Origin: Aliivibrio wodanis
GTDB taxonomy: Bacteria > Pseudomonadota > Gammaproteobacteria > Enterobacterales > Vibrionaceae
Length of the DNA: 64,000 bases
Assembly (NCBI GenBank): GCA_000953695.1
Contig: LN554846.1
Location: forward strand, 434,001 to 498,000
Direction: 5' to 3'
The position numbers were made by a program, and so were the translations under genes. The notes under the pieces are model-generated. The model made no database searches. It saw only the letters and a program-made list of their open reading frames with translations, and was not told where the DNA came from. Positions 51,727-60,721 of this stretch are shown here, piece by piece (positions within the stretch are counted from its first letter, which is position 1; every line of letters starts with the position of its first letter).

Positions 51727-52332
51727 TTATTTATAAATACATAACATATTTAAGAAGCAATTAGCTGTTTCTTCAAGTTCTTCAGATGAAGAGCTACGAT
51801 TCGCTTGAATAAATACAGAATAACAAATCCCGTGTAGCATTTTTGCCAAATTTTCAGAAGTATGGTCATTGCACACTTCATTTCGCTCTATACCTTCAGC
51901 AAACATTGTGCGAATGATCTTTTGATTATTCACATGGCTGCTTAAGAATAAAGGCCAAACTTCTTCGCGCGTTGATGTACTCCATTCAAACCACACTTTA
52001 ATCCATTTATTTTCTGAATGAACAGCATCAATAATATTCATTAAAAGTGAGTGAAGATTTGTACGAACGTCAAGCTCTAGAGAGATTGAATTCTTAACAA
52101 ATAAATGGAACTCATCTTCTACTCGGTTTAATACGTCATCAACAAGATCTTCTCTTGTAGGGAAATAGTTAAACACAGTTGCTACTGATACTTGTGCTAT
52201 TTCAGCAACATCAGCATGACCGCCACGGCCGATACCACGTTGTGAAAATACCTCGATAGCAATATCAAGAAGTTGTTCTTTACGCTTTTCTGGAGATAGC
52301 CTTGTTCTCGGTCTTTTTTGGATCGTATCCAT
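51727..52332 (-). CDS. litR: TetR-type quorum-sensing master regulator LitR (LuxR/HapR family)
   Basis: LitR is the high-density master regulator of Aliivibrio, the homologue of V. harveyi LuxR and V. cholerae HapR. It activates luminescence (through luxR in A. fischeri) and affects motility and colonisation. The 201 residues begin with the family signature K-R-P-R-T-R-L-S-P-E-K-R. The TetR helix-turn-helix follows (R-G-G-H-A-D-V-A-E-I-A-Q-V-S-V-A-T-V-F-N-Y-F, ~36-58), then a helical dimer/ligand domain with W-F-E-W-S-x-S-T-R-E-E-V-W-P-L-F. It ends at L-C-I-Y-K, shorter than HapR, which has a few more residues. The place between lpd and hpt fits; hapR is also beside hpt. Confidence 0.95.
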   Translation of the reverse strand: MDTIQKRPRTRLSPEKRKEQLLDIAIEVFSQRGIGRGGHADVAEIAQVSVATVFNYFPTREDLVDDVLNRVEDEFHLFVKNSISLELDVRTNLHSLLMNIIDAVHSENKWIKVWFEWSTSTREEVWPLFLSSHVNNQKIIRTMFAEGIERNEVCNDHTSENLAKMLHGICYSVFIQANRSSSSEELEETANCFLNMLCIYK

Positions 52333-52348
52333 ATTTATTTATATCCTT

Positions 52349-52357
52349 GCCAACAAA
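52349..52357 (-). promoter_or_regulatory. Probable Qrr small-RNA pairing site in the litR leader
   Basis: On the litR strand the leader reads T-T-T-G-T-T-G-G-C-A-A-G-G-A-T-A just before the start. The G-T-T-G-G-C core is complementary to the conserved G-C-C-A-A-C of vibrio Qrr RNAs and adjoins the ribosome binding site AAGGA. Repression of litR by Qrr1 is known in A. fischeri; the exact pairing here is inferred from memory of the Qrr core. Confidence 0.55.
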
Positions 52358-52402
52358 TTATTATTTTATATAGGGTTTTATTATTATTCTACTCAGTAAC
52401 CT

Positions 52403-52430
52403 TACATAAGGCTGTTTATATATTCAACAA
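52403..52430 (-). promoter_or_regulatory. Candidate litR promoter
   Basis: On the minus strand TTGTTG and TATGTA are separated by 16 bp, which would give a leader of about 65 nt. The match is moderate. The rest of 52333-52661, the spacer between litR and hpt, holds no gene that was recognised. Confidence 0.35.
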
Positions 52431-52661
52431 CTATTCATGTTATCAATTAAAAATATGACGTGGTTAAAGGTTATTTTAAAAAATTACAGTTGTTTACCGT
52501 ATAAACCATTTTATTTTAACTAATTTTATCAGACAATTTCTTTTAATCCTAAAGAGGTATGAAAAACTTTTATAATTGTCCCTATCTCAGGTGCGCTTTT
52601 GTTGTAAACTGTATAGATCTAAATCCTGCCGCAGGTAGGCTCAACGAATAAGTGAGACAGT

Positions 52662-53192
52662 ATGAAACATACAGTAGAAGTGATGATCTCTGAACAAGAG
52701 GTTACTCAACGTGTTAAAGAATTAGGTCAACAGATTTCTGAACATTATAAAGAGTCTGATAGCTTAGTGATGATTGGTTTATTACGTGGCTCATTTGTAT
52801 TTATGGCTGATTTAGCACGAGCGATTGATACACCAATGACCGTTGATTTTATGACAGCATCAAGCTATGGAAATAGCATGGAAAGTACGCGTGACGTACG
52901 AATTTTGAAAGATCTTGATGATGATATAAAAGGTAAAGACATCCTATTAGTAGAAGACATTATAGATACCGGTAATACACTAAGTAAAGTGTGTGAGATC
53001 TTGTCTATTCGTGAGCCAAACTCAATTACGATTTGTACACTGCTTGATAAACCTTCTCGACGTGAAGTTGATGTTAAAGTGGATTGGATTGGTTTTTCTA
53101 TTCCGGATGAGTTTGTTGTTGGTGTTGGTATCGACTACGCACAAAAATATCGTAACCTACCTTATATCGGTAAGGTGGTACCACAAGAATAA
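52662..53192 (+). CDS. hpt: Hypoxanthine phosphoribosyltransferase
   Basis: Hpt salvages hypoxanthine (and guanine) using PRPP. The PRPP motif [13 protein letters not shown] is at residues ~95-107, and the flexible loop starts D-F-M-T-A-S-S-Y-G. The 176 residues match E. coli (178). It lies upstream of can as in E. coli, except that a small-gene locus is inserted between. Confidence 0.97.
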   Translation: MKHTVEVMISEQEVTQRVKELGQQISEHYKESDSLVMIGLLRGSFVFMADLARAIDTPMTVDFMTASSYGNSMESTRDVRILKDLDDDIKGKDILLVEDIIDTGNTLSKVCEILSIREPNSITICTLLDKPSRREVDVKVDWIGFSIPDEFVVGVGIDYAQKYRNLPYIGKVVPQE

Positions 53193-53225
53193 GCCGTAAG
53201 GTTCACCCGTATTAATAATTAAAAT

Positions 53226-53259
53226 AAAGAGTCAAAGTATCAATATACTTTGACTCTTT
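53226..53259 (+). terminator. Hairpin after hpt
   Basis: A perfect 15-bp stem (53226-53240 with 53245-53259) with a CAAT loop lies 33 bp past hpt. The stem ends in A-A-A/T-T-T, with no long T run after it. Confidence 0.7.
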
Positions 53260-53401
53260 GCTATTGGTATATGTATTAATAGCGGGGTGTGGCTAAATAT
53301 ATGGAAGAGTATTATAAAATCAGATATTTATTCTGTGAATGTTTGGCTATATCACTTTCATTATATGTTTATTTTGTATTTAAAATGTTGTTAATTTGTG
53401 C

Positions 53402-53429
53402 TTGATTATTAACCTGCAGTGGTTACAAT
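53402..53429 (+). promoter_or_regulatory. Promoter of the small-ORF/DUF1127-like locus
   Basis: TTGATT (53402-53407) and TACAAT (53424-53429) with a 16-bp spacer lie about 65 bp before the small ORF at 53496. The stretch 53260-53400 upstream is AT-rich with nothing recognised. Confidence 0.5.
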
Positions 53430-53495
53430 TTAATCGTAAATATAGTTTACAACTTACCCATTTAGAGAATTAATTTTAAGTTTTAGGAGGTCAAC

Positions 53496-53573
53496 ATGAC
53501 AGTTATTCATTCATACAAAATGTGTTGCGCCACCACTATGTCGTTTACACCCATTAACGATCGAAACGATTAA
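53496..53573 (+). CDS. Candidate 25-residue small protein or leader peptide
   Basis: An ATG lies 5 nt after a perfect AGGAGG ribosome binding site (53485-53490), the strongest such site seen in the window. The peptide is 25 residues, M-T-V-I-H-S-Y-K-M-C-C-A-T-T-M-S-F, then an N-D-R-N-D end. It has a cysteine pair and no membrane helix. It lies between a plausible promoter and the DUF1127-like gene 108 bp downstream. It could be a leader peptide that controls that gene or a small protein in its own right. No family was recognised. Confidence 0.5.
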   Translation: MTVIHSYKMCCATTMSFTPINDRND

Positions 53574-53681
53574 TTAATTCGTAACCTTCTTTGGCTGCGA
53601 ATATTGCGGCTACCTAAGAAGGGGACTCCCTATCTTTATTATTTTGTCGCACTATTTCTAGCCTTATTTTGGAGAAATATT

Positions 53682-53933
53682 ATGCGTCATTCATTATACC
53701 TACGTTTAGCTACAGTATTAATTCAAGCTGATCTTGCACGAGAAGAGCGAGAATGGAAACGACAAGTACGTAAAGTTCAGTATGAGATCCCATGGGGAAA
53801 TGAATATTTACTTAAAGATATTGGTTTGCATATTGATGGTCGAACAATCAGTGATCTTGAGGTTCCGGCAATCAAGACTGAACGCCAAATTCGTCATCTT
53901 CGTCGACTCGTCCGTTTGAGAATAGCAACGTAA
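53682..53933 (+). CDS. Small basic DUF1127-like protein
   Basis: The 83-residue protein starts at 53682 with GGAG 8 nt upstream. It has an N-terminal hydrophobic/helical stretch, a basic middle (E-R-E-W-K-R-Q-V-R-K) and a core L-L-K-D-I-G-L-H-I-D-G-R-T-I-S-D. That core resembles the DUF1127 pattern of L-x-D-I-G-L then a helix, and a basic tail follows. DUF1127 proteins are small and often arginine-rich; some bind RNA or affect phosphate, carbon or stress responses in other bacteria. The function here is unknown. The frame continues upstream to a TTG at 53604 (a hydrophobic extension), which is less likely. Confidence 0.75.
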   Translation: MRHSLYLRLATVLIQADLAREEREWKRQVRKVQYEIPWGNEYLLKDIGLHIDGRTISDLEVPAIKTERQIRHLRRLVRLRIAT

Positions 53934-53938
53934 TATTA

Positions 53939-53981
53939 AGCCAGAGAAAGTAGAGGTGAATTTTTCTCTGGCTATATTTTT
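53939..53981 (+). terminator. Terminator of the DUF1127-like gene
   Basis: The 11-bp stem A-G-C-C-A-G-A-G-A-A-A/T-T-T-C-T-C-T-G-G-C-T is followed by A-T-A-T-T-T-T-T. Confidence 0.8.
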
Positions 53982-54008
53982 ATAATAAAGGGGTGTGTTA
54001 TTGCCCTT

Positions 54009-54668
54009 TTATTTTTCACCATTAGTCTGTGTTATAACAGACATTGCGGCTTGATATGAGATCTCTAAAGATTCACGGCTATGCCCGTTAACACCAAGAT
54101 TATTTAAAACGCCATCACCCATACCATAAACAACGCCGTGAACTTGAACGTCTTGTCCTCGCTCCCACGCAGTTTGCATTACGGTTGAATTACCTACGTT
54201 ATATACTTGCTCTGCGACATTGATTTCACATAATTTATCGCCCCATTTCTCACGAGGTAAACTACCAAATACAGTACGATGCTTTAGGTATAAATCACGA
54301 ATGTGCAGCAGCCAGTTATTGATTAACCCTAATGGGGGATTATCAATGGCAGCATTTACACCACCACAACCGTAATGGCCGCAAACGATGATATGTTTGA
54401 TTTTTAATACGTCGACGGCATATTGTAATACGGATAAGCAATTTAAGTCTGTATGAATAACTTGATTGGCGACATTACGGTGAACAAATAATTCGCCTGA
54501 ATGAAGCCCTGTTAAGCGTTCAGCAGGAACTCGACTGTCAGAGCAACCAATCCATAAAAAACCAGGATTTTGTCCTTCCTCAAGCTGAGAAAAGTATTCA
54601 GGGCGTCCCGCTTTAATTGATTTTGCCCATTTAGAATTGTTTTCAAAAAGCTCTTTAATTTCTGGCAT
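54009..54668 (-). CDS. can: Beta-class carbonic anhydrase
   Basis: Can interconverts CO2 and bicarbonate in the cytoplasm, supplying bicarbonate for carboxylations. The zinc ligands are in I-G-C-S-D-S-R and G-H-Y-G-C-G-G. The start at 54668 gives 219 residues (E. coli 220) with AAGGGAT about 11 nt upstream; the ATG at 54695 has no ribosome binding site. It is divergent from a SulP carrier and close to yadGH, as can is in E. coli. Confidence 0.96.
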   Translation of the reverse strand: MPEIKELFENNSKWAKSIKAGRPEYFSQLEEGQNPGFLWIGCSDSRVPAERLTGLHSGELFVHRNVANQVIHTDLNCLSVLQYAVDVLKIKHIIVCGHYGCGGVNAAIDNPPLGLINNWLLHIRDLYLKHRTVFGSLPREKWGDKLCEINVAEQVYNVGNSTVMQTAWERGQDVQVHGVVYGMGDGVLNNLGVNGHSRESLEISYQAAMSVITQTNGEK

Positions 54669-54695
54669 TTTAAATTTTTCATCCCTTAAATGCAT

Positions 54696-54959
54696 AAGAA
54701 GGTAGGGTATTCCCTAAACTTCTTTCTGTTAAAAACGTCAACAGGTCTATTTACTATACACAATGTTACAATTTCAATCTGCTAAAAATTAGCGTTAAAA
54801 GTACTCATCTGACGAGTAGATGCTTTTAAAAGTAGGATTTGAAACATGAACTAGATAGATAAGACATAAGCAGAAGTGATTAGTTCTAATTAACTGTTAT
54901 GAGAGAAGAATAACATTTGTTAAATTAATGAAGTCAATGTGTATAGCAAGGAGCTAACG
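54696..54959. other. Divergent regulatory region between can and the SulP gene
   Basis: 264 bp with no gene seen. A hairpin-like element with C-A-T-C-T/A-G-A-T-G arms inside A-A-A-A-G/C-T-T-T-T arms lies at about 54798-54828. No strong promoter pair was found by eye. Confidence 0.35.
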
Positions 54960-56615
54960 GTGTTTGGGCAACGATTTGAAAACATAAATTTAAAAGGTGA
55001 CCTTTTTGGTGGGGTAACAACAGCCATCATATCACTCCCCTTAGCATTAGCCTTTGGTGTTGCTTCGGGAGCAGGGGCAGAAGCGGGTCTTTGGGGAGCT
55101 ATCATGGTAGGGCTGTTCGCTTCCCTATTTGGCGGTTCTTCAACACTTATCTCTGAGCCTACCGGGCCAATGACGGTTATTATGACCGCGGTCTTAACGA
55201 GTATGGTTGCTAAATACCCTGAGACTGGAATTGCAATGACCTTTACCGTTGTGATGATGGCCGGAGCTTTTCAAATTCTACTGGGTACATTAAAACTCGG
55301 TAAATACATTACCTTAATGCCTTACAGTGTTATTTCAGGCTTCATGTCTGGGATTGGCGTTATTCTTATTATCTTGCAGCTTTCACCTTTATTGGGCCAT
55401 GCAGCACCATCTGGTGGCGTAATAGGCACGCTCAGCGCCTTACCTGATACGTTGAGTAACCTAGATATTAAAGAACTATTTCTGGGCTTACTGACTCTGG
55501 TTGTTCTGTTTCTTTTTCCCCAACATTATCGTAAATATGTGCCAGCGCAACTCGTTGCTTTAGTTGCGGTAACACTTATATCTGTCATCATTTTTGATAT
55601 GGATTCTATTCGCCGTATTGGAGAAATCCCCGCAGGTTTACCTTCTATCGTTATTCCTACGATTAATAGTGATATGTTTATGACCATGGTCATCGATGCT
55701 CTGGTACTAGGTACATTGGGTTGTATTGATACCTTATTAACTGCTGTTATCGGGGACTCTTTAACACGCCAAGAACACGACTCAGATAAAGAATTACGAG
55801 GTCAAGGTTTAGCAAATATGATCTCAGGATTGTTTGGCGCGTTACCTGGTGCGGGTGCCACTATGGGGACGGTAACGAATATTCAAGTGGGTGCGCGATC
55901 ACCATTGTCTGGTGTATTTAGAGCGGCAGTGTTAGCTCTTGTGGTATTAGTTGCTGGAGGGCTGACAGAACCGATCCCTATGGCTGTACTCGCTGGTATT
56001 GCCGTTTATGTTGGTTTCAATATTCTGGATTGGAGTTTTATTCAACGCGCACATAAGGTGAGTGTTCAGGGCATGGCCATTATGTATGGCGTAATGTTAT
56101 TGACCGTGTTTGTTGATCTAATTGTCGCGGTTGGTCTTGGTGTCTTTATTTCAAATATCATTATTATTGAACGTTTAAGTCGTGAGCAAGCTCGCCAAGT
56201 TAAAGCTATCAGTGATGCCGATGAAGATGATGTGCCTCTTACTGAGAGCGAGAGAGCTTTGCTGGATAAGGCTAATGGAAAAGTTCTATTCTTCTATTTA
56301 TCAGGCCCAATGATCTTCAGTGTCTCAAAAGCGATCTCTCGTCAGCACACAAGTATTTCTGATTATGAAGTGATGATTCTAGATTTAACCGACGTTCCTA
56401 TGATTGATGTCACGGTAGGATTAGCGTTAGAGAATGCGATTAATGATGCATTGGATGCCAATTGTAAAGTGTATTTACTGTGCCCAAATAAGCAAACAAG
56501 AGAGCAGTTAGAGAAGTTTCATGTTACGGACTTAGTTCCTGATGAGAATACGTTTAAATTTCGTTATGAGGCACTAAAGTCTGCGATTAAATACGTTTCG
56601 CCTAGTGAAGAGTAA
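54960..56615 (+). CDS. SulP family anion permease with STAS domain (possible bicarbonate transporter)
   Basis: SulP carriers move sulfate, bicarbonate or other anions. About twelve hydrophobic segments cover residues ~15-410, starting with the family block D-L-F-G-G-V-T-T-A-I-I-S-L-P-L-A-L-A-F-G, and a cytoplasmic STAS domain follows (~440-545). The GTG at 54960 is chosen because AAGGAG lies 6 nt upstream; an upstream in-frame GTG at 54939 would place that site inside the gene. Its position next to carbonic anhydrase suggests bicarbonate as substrate. That is inference; sequence alone does not settle it. Confidence 0.85.
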   Translation: MFGQRFENINLKGDLFGGVTTAIISLPLALAFGVASGAGAEAGLWGAIMVGLFASLFGGSSTLISEPTGPMTVIMTAVLTSMVAKYPETGIAMTFTVVMMAGAFQILLGTLKLGKYITLMPYSVISGFMSGIGVILIILQLSPLLGHAAPSGGVIGTLSALPDTLSNLDIKELFLGLLTLVVLFLFPQHYRKYVPAQLVALVAVTLISVIIFDMDSIRRIGEIPAGLPSIVIPTINSDMFMTMVIDALVLGTLGCIDTLLTAVIGDSLTRQEHDSDKELRGQGLANMISGLFGALPGAGATMGTVTNIQVGARSPLSGVFRAAVLALVVLVAGGLTEPIPMAVLAGIAVYVGFNILDWSFIQRAHKVSVQGMAIMYGVMLLTVFVDLIVAVGLGVFISNIIIIERLSREQARQVKAISDADEDDVPLTESERALLDKANGKVLFFYLSGPMIFSVSKAISRQHTSISDYEVMILDLTDVPMIDVTVGLALENAINDALDANCKVYLLCPNKQTREQLEKFHVTDLVPDENTFKFRYEALKSAIKYVSPSEE

Positions 56616-56640
56616 CTCATTAATTCAATAGGTATAAGTT

Positions 56641-56672
56641 AAGCCGCAGAGTGACAAACTCCGCGGTTTTTT
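56641..56672 (+). terminator. Terminator of the SulP gene
   Basis: The stem A-A-G-C-C-G-C-A-G-A-G-T/A-C-T-C-C-G-C-G-G-T-T-T has one mismatch and one G-T pair. A T run follows, 25 bp after the stop. Confidence 0.75.
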
Positions 56673-56767
56673 ATTATCTGGTTGTTTTCAAATTTGCTTT
56701 AATCGTCATTCAACGATAAGCTGACTGTGTTATTAGTAGATGCTTAATCTAGGTGCTGGGTAAAAAT

Positions 56768-57685
56768 ATGTACGCATTAGAAATAGAACAATTAAGAAAA
56801 ACCTATGCTGGGGGCTTTGAAGCTCTAAAGGGCGTAGATTTAACGGTTGAACAAGGTGATTTTTATGCCTTGTTAGGACCAAATGGAGCGGGTAAATCAA
56901 CGACTATTGGGGTTATCAGTTCACTTGTGAATAAAACCTCAGGCCGAGTTAAGGTGTTTGGTTATGATATCGATACTCACTTGGTTCAAGCAAAGCAACA
57001 GATTGGATTAGTACCTCAAGAGTTTAATTTTAATCCATTTGAAACCGTGCAGCAGATAGTTATACAACAAGCTGGTTATTACGGTGTATCTCGAACGCTT
57101 GCTAAAGAGCGAGCTAAAAAATACTTATCGCAGCTTGATCTTTGGGATAAGAAAGATGAGCGTGCACGTAATTTATCTGGTGGCATGAAACGTCGCTTAA
57201 TGATTGCTCGCGCATTAATGCATGAACCAAAGCTATTAATTCTTGATGAACCAACCGCCGGTGTTGATATTGAGCTGCGTCGCTCTATGTGGGAGTTTTT
57301 AAAGCAGATCAACGAACAAGGTGTGACTATTATTCTCACTACGCATTATCTTGAAGAAGCAGAAATGCTATGTCGGAATATCGGTATTATTAATAAAGGT
57401 GAAGTCATTGAAAATACCTCAATGAAACTGCTGCTTAATAAACTTCAAGTAGAGACTTTTATTTTAGATTTGGCTGAAGGTAGCCCGGTTCCTCAACTGG
57501 AAGGTGCGAAAGTAACCAGCAGTAAAGAAGGCTCTATAGAGGTTGAAATCGATAAATCCCAAGGATTAAATTATCTTTTTGAACAACTAAATCATCAAGG
57601 CGTTAACGTACTTTCTATGAGAAATAAAGCGAATCGGTTAGAAGAGTTATTTGTGAGCATTGTTCGTAATGGAGAAGCTAAATAA
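56768..57685 (+). CDS. yadG: ABC exporter ATPase YadG
   Basis: YadG is the ATP-binding subunit of an ABC-2 type exporter of unknown substrate. Walker A is G-P-N-G-A-G-K-S-T near residue 38, the signature is L-S-G-G-M-K-R-R, and Walker B is L-L-I-L-D-E-P-T-A-G-V-D. The start M-Y-A-L-E-I-E (56768) gives 305 residues and aligns with E. coli YadG (308); an upstream in-frame GTG is rejected. The stop shares one base with yadH. Confidence 0.94.
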   Translation: MYALEIEQLRKTYAGGFEALKGVDLTVEQGDFYALLGPNGAGKSTTIGVISSLVNKTSGRVKVFGYDIDTHLVQAKQQIGLVPQEFNFNPFETVQQIVIQQAGYYGVSRTLAKERAKKYLSQLDLWDKKDERARNLSGGMKRRLMIARALMHEPKLLILDEPTAGVDIELRRSMWEFLKQINEQGVTIILTTHYLEEAEMLCRNIGIINKGEVIENTSMKLLLNKLQVETFILDLAEGSPVPQLEGAKVTSSKEGSIEVEIDKSQGLNYLFEQLNHQGVNVLSMRNKANRLEELFVSIVRNGEAK

Positions 57686-58455
57686 TGATGGATCTATATT
57701 GGACTGCATTCAAAAGCCTTATTTCTAAAGAGATAAATCGATTTACTCGTATTTGGGTACAAACTCTAGTACCACCTGCGATTACAATGACTCTTTATTT
57801 TATTATTTTTGGTAACTTAATAGGTTCTCGCATTGGTGAAATGAGCGGCTTTAGCTATATGGAATATATTGTTCCTGGCTTGATCATGATGTCTGTTATC
57901 ACTAACTCTTATTCTAATGTTGCTTCTTCATTCTTTAGTGCCAAGTTTCAAAAAAATATAGAAGAGCTATTAGTTGCTCCTGTGCCTAACTACATCATTA
58001 TTGCTGGTTTTGTTGGTGGTGGTGTTGTTCGTGGTTTATTAGTGGGAGCTTTGGTTACTTGTGTATCTCTATTTTTTGTTGATATTCAAATAGCCCATCT
58101 TGGTGTCATTATGCTAACAGTATTAATGACATCGATTGTGTTCTCTTTAGGTGGATTAATTAACGCGGTGTTCGCGAGAACATTTGATGACATTAGTATT
58201 ATCCCTACCTTTATTTTAACGCCATTAACGTATTTGGGTGGTGTGTTTTACTCGATTAATTTATTGCCTGAATTCTGGCAAGGGGTTTCTAAACTAAACC
58301 CAATTGTTTATATGGTAAATGCATTCCGTTACGGCTTTTTAGGAGTGTCAGATGTAGGAATTGGAACCGCTTTTGCTGTGTTATCTATTTTCATTCTTGC
58401 TTTATATGCTATTGCTTTGCGTTTAATCTCAAAGGGAACCGGCTTAAGAAGCTAA
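57685..58455 (+). CDS. yadH: ABC-2 type exporter permease YadH
   Basis: YadH is the membrane subunit paired with YadG. The 256 residues have six predicted membrane helices and the ABC-2 pattern, with P-L-T-Y-L-G-G-V-F-Y-S-I in the late part. It overlaps yadG by 1 nt (TAATG). The substrate is unknown; conserved synteny with E. coli can-yadG-yadH supports the assignment. Confidence 0.94.
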   Translation: MMDLYWTAFKSLISKEINRFTRIWVQTLVPPAITMTLYFIIFGNLIGSRIGEMSGFSYMEYIVPGLIMMSVITNSYSNVASSFFSAKFQKNIEELLVAPVPNYIIIAGFVGGGVVRGLLVGALVTCVSLFFVDIQIAHLGVIMLTVLMTSIVFSLGGLINAVFARTFDDISIIPTFILTPLTYLGGVFYSINLLPEFWQGVSKLNPIVYMVNAFRYGFLGVSDVGIGTAFAVLSIFILALYAIALRLISKGTGLRS

Positions 58456-58469
58456 AGTAGAACTCTTAA

Positions 58470-58506
58470 AAAAAGGGCTGATGATTCATAATCATCAGCC
58501 CTTTTT
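58470..58506. terminator. Bidirectional terminator between yadH and panC
   Basis: A 16-bp perfect stem (58470-58485 with 58491-58506) with A and T tracts at its base serves the convergent genes on both sides. Confidence 0.92.
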
Positions 58507-58527
58507 AATATGGTAGTAGAATCAGAA

Positions 58528-59409
58528 TTATTCTTCTGTCTCTTCTTCGCTTGCTGCAATATGAAGTTCAACAACCAAGTTATCAATTAATCGTACTTGA
58601 CCAAGAAAGGCCGCCATTAAGATGACAGCTTGAGTTGTTTCTTCTGTTGGTTCTTGAAGCGTTCTTGCATCACGAATGAAGATTTCATCAGGTTGCAAAT
58701 CAGCCGCACGCAACTGGTCACTGGCATCTTCAATTAACGATTCATAATCAGTACGTCCGCCACGCATTTGGCTGCTGATCCAGCGCATTGTACGCGCTAG
58801 AACTGGAGCTCGCTGACGTTCATTTAATGTCAGAAGATTATTACGTGAGCTCATTGCTAAGCTATCAGCTTCACGTACTGTCGCAACGCCAACAATCTCA
58901 ATGTCTAATGCCATATCAATCACCATCTGGCGGATAAGAGCAAGCTGCTGAAAATCTTTCTCACCAAAACAAGCCACATCAGGCTGAACGATGTTGAACA
59001 GCTTGTTGACTACCGTAGAGACACCTTTAAAGTGTCCAGGGCGTGATGCGCCTTCTAAGATAGTTGAAATAACAGGAACATCGACAACAGTCTGCTTATC
59101 TAATCCTTCTGGATACATAATTTCAGGTGTTGGAGTGAAAACTAAATCTACTTTTTCAGCAGTTAGCTTTTCAATATCTTCATCAATAGTGCGAGGGTAG
59201 TTGTTTAGGTCATCATTATTATTGAATTGCATAGGATTAACAAAAATACTAGCAACAACAATATCAGCGTGTTCACGTGCAGTGCGAACAAGCGTAAGGT
59301 GACCTTCATGTAAGTTACCCATGGTAGGCACAAAAGCAATACGTTTGCCTTCGCGTTTCCAAGTCTTAATTTGTTCACGTAATGGTAGAATATCAGCAAA
59401 AATGTCCAT
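58528..59409 (-). CDS. panC: Pantothenate synthetase (pantoate-beta-alanine ligase)
   Basis: PanC joins pantoate and beta-alanine using ATP. The nucleotidyl-transferase motif [11 protein letters not shown] is at residues ~28-38, and the K-M-S-K-S-like loop appears as A-M-S-S-R-N. The 293 residues match E. coli (283) plus an acidic tail E-E-E-T-E-E. It lies 9 bp after panB. panD is not next to it here. Confidence 0.96.
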   Translation of the reverse strand: MDIFADILPLREQIKTWKREGKRIAFVPTMGNLHEGHLTLVRTAREHADIVVASIFVNPMQFNNNDDLNNYPRTIDEDIEKLTAEKVDLVFTPTPEIMYPEGLDKQTVVDVPVISTILEGASRPGHFKGVSTVVNKLFNIVQPDVACFGEKDFQQLALIRQMVIDMALDIEIVGVATVREADSLAMSSRNNLLTLNERQRAPVLARTMRWISSQMRGGRTDYESLIEDASDQLRAADLQPDEIFIRDARTLQEPTEETTQAVILMAAFLGQVRLIDNLVVELHIAASEEETEE

Positions 59410-59418
59410 TACGGGCCC

Positions 59419-60213
59419 TTAATTAAATGTATGTTCAGCTGCTGGGAATACCCCTTGCTCAACATCTTGAATATATTTAGTGACAGCAGTACGCATGTCG
59501 CCGGTTTCAGCTAAGAAGTTCTTAGAGAATTTAGGCATGTAGTTCGCAGAGATACCGAACATGTCGTGCATAACTAAGATTTGACCGTCAGTGCTATTAC
59601 CTGCACCAATACCAATTACCGGAACGGTACATGCTTTAGTGATACGTTCAGCAAGAGAGGCTGGAACACATTCTAGTAAAATAATTTGAGCGCCAGCTTT
59701 TTCAAGCGTTAGGGCATCTTTTACCATTTGGTCTGCTTTTTCTTGATCACGGCCCTGGATTTTAAAACCACCAAAAATATTTACTGATTGAGGCGTTAAA
59801 CCAAGATGTGCACAAACAGGTACAGCGCGTTCAGCAAGGATACTAATTGTTTCTGCTATCCATTCACCGCCTTCAATTTTTACCATGTTAGCGCCAGCTT
59901 GCATTAATTTAGCAGCGTTCTCACAGGCTTGTTGAGGGGTTGCATAGCTCATAAATGGCATATCAGCCATCACTAAACTATTTGGGCTCCCTGCACGAAC
60001 ACAGCGAGTATGGTAAGCGATCTCTTCGGTTGTTACGGGTAAAGTGTCATTTTTACCTTGTAAAACCATACCTAACGAATCACCAACAAGTAAAACAGGC
60101 ATTTCTTGCTGTTCAAATAGTTGAGAGAAGCTAGCATCATAAGCGGTTACTGTTGCAAACTTACGACCTTCTTGCTTCCATTTCATTAAGTCATTAATAG
60201 AGATTTTTTTCAT
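59419..60213 (-). CDS. panB: 3-methyl-2-oxobutanoate hydroxymethyltransferase
   Basis: PanB makes ketopantoate from 2-oxoisovalerate with methylene-tetrahydrofolate. The 264 residues equal E. coli. The TIM-barrel enzyme shows the metal-binding G-D-S-L-G-M-V and D-M-P-F-M-S-Y blocks and K-I-E-G-G. folK, upstream in the same operon, feeds folate synthesis, which supplies its cofactor. Confidence 0.97.
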   Translation of the reverse strand: MKKISINDLMKWKQEGRKFATVTAYDASFSQLFEQQEMPVLLVGDSLGMVLQGKNDTLPVTTEEIAYHTRCVRAGSPNSLVMADMPFMSYATPQQACENAAKLMQAGANMVKIEGGEWIAETISILAERAVPVCAHLGLTPQSVNIFGGFKIQGRDQEKADQMVKDALTLEKAGAQIILLECVPASLAERITKACTVPVIGIGAGNSTDGQILVMHDMFGISANYMPKFSKNFLAETGDMRTAVTKYIQDVEQGVFPAAEHTFN

Positions 60214-60235
60214 AAAACATCCTTACTAAAAGCGA

Positions 60236-60721
60236 TTACGCTTGCCAGATAGTTAAGCCATTTCTATCTACTTTTGTGAGTAGTTGAGAAAGTGTTGTGC
60301 CATCAGGAAAGGTAAAATCGTTATAAATTTCTGAGAGCGGATATAGAACAAATTCACGTTCTTTCATGCCGTAATGAGGCACAGTTAATCGCTCATTGTC
60401 GATCACTTGATCGCCAAATAAAATAATATCGAGGTCTAGGGTTCTTGGTCCCCAACGTTCATCTTTACGCACACGACCTTGCTCAAGCTCAATTTTTTGA
60501 GTGAGGTCAAGTAGGTCTAATGGTTCAAGGTTAGTTTCAATTTCAACAACCGCATTAATATAATCGGGTTGATCTTGAGGGCCCATTGGAGAACTACTGT
60601 AAAGTGATGAAATTGCAGTCACTTTACAGTCAGGCAGGTGATGGAGTGCTTCAATAGCAACATTAGCCTGTTCCACTGGGTTGCCTAGATTACTCCCAAT
60701 CGCAATAATTACTTTGATCAT
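60236..60721 (-). CDS. folK: 6-hydroxymethyl-dihydropterin pyrophosphokinase
   Basis: FolK transfers pyrophosphate from ATP to hydroxymethyl-dihydropterin in folate synthesis. It has G-S-N-L-G-N at residues 9-14 and the signature R-W-G-P-R-T-L-D-L-D-I-I-L-F near 88-101. The 161 residues match E. coli (159). Its ATG overlaps the pcnB stop (ATGA). Confidence 0.97.
   Translation of the reverse strand: MIKVIIAIGSNLGNPVEQANVAIEALHHLPDCKVTAISSLYSSSPMGPQDQPDYINAVVEIETNLEPLDLLDLTQKIELEQGRVRKDERWGPRTLDLDIILFGDQVIDNERLTVPHYGMKEREFVLYPLSEIYNDFTFPDGTTLSQLLTKVDRNGLTIWQA

Noticed and set aside
53604-53681. Longer start for the DUF1127-like gene, adding a hydrophobic 26-residue segment
   Set aside because: It would start at TTG without a ribosome binding site, while the ATG at 53682 has GGAG at proper spacing; kept only as a low possibility.
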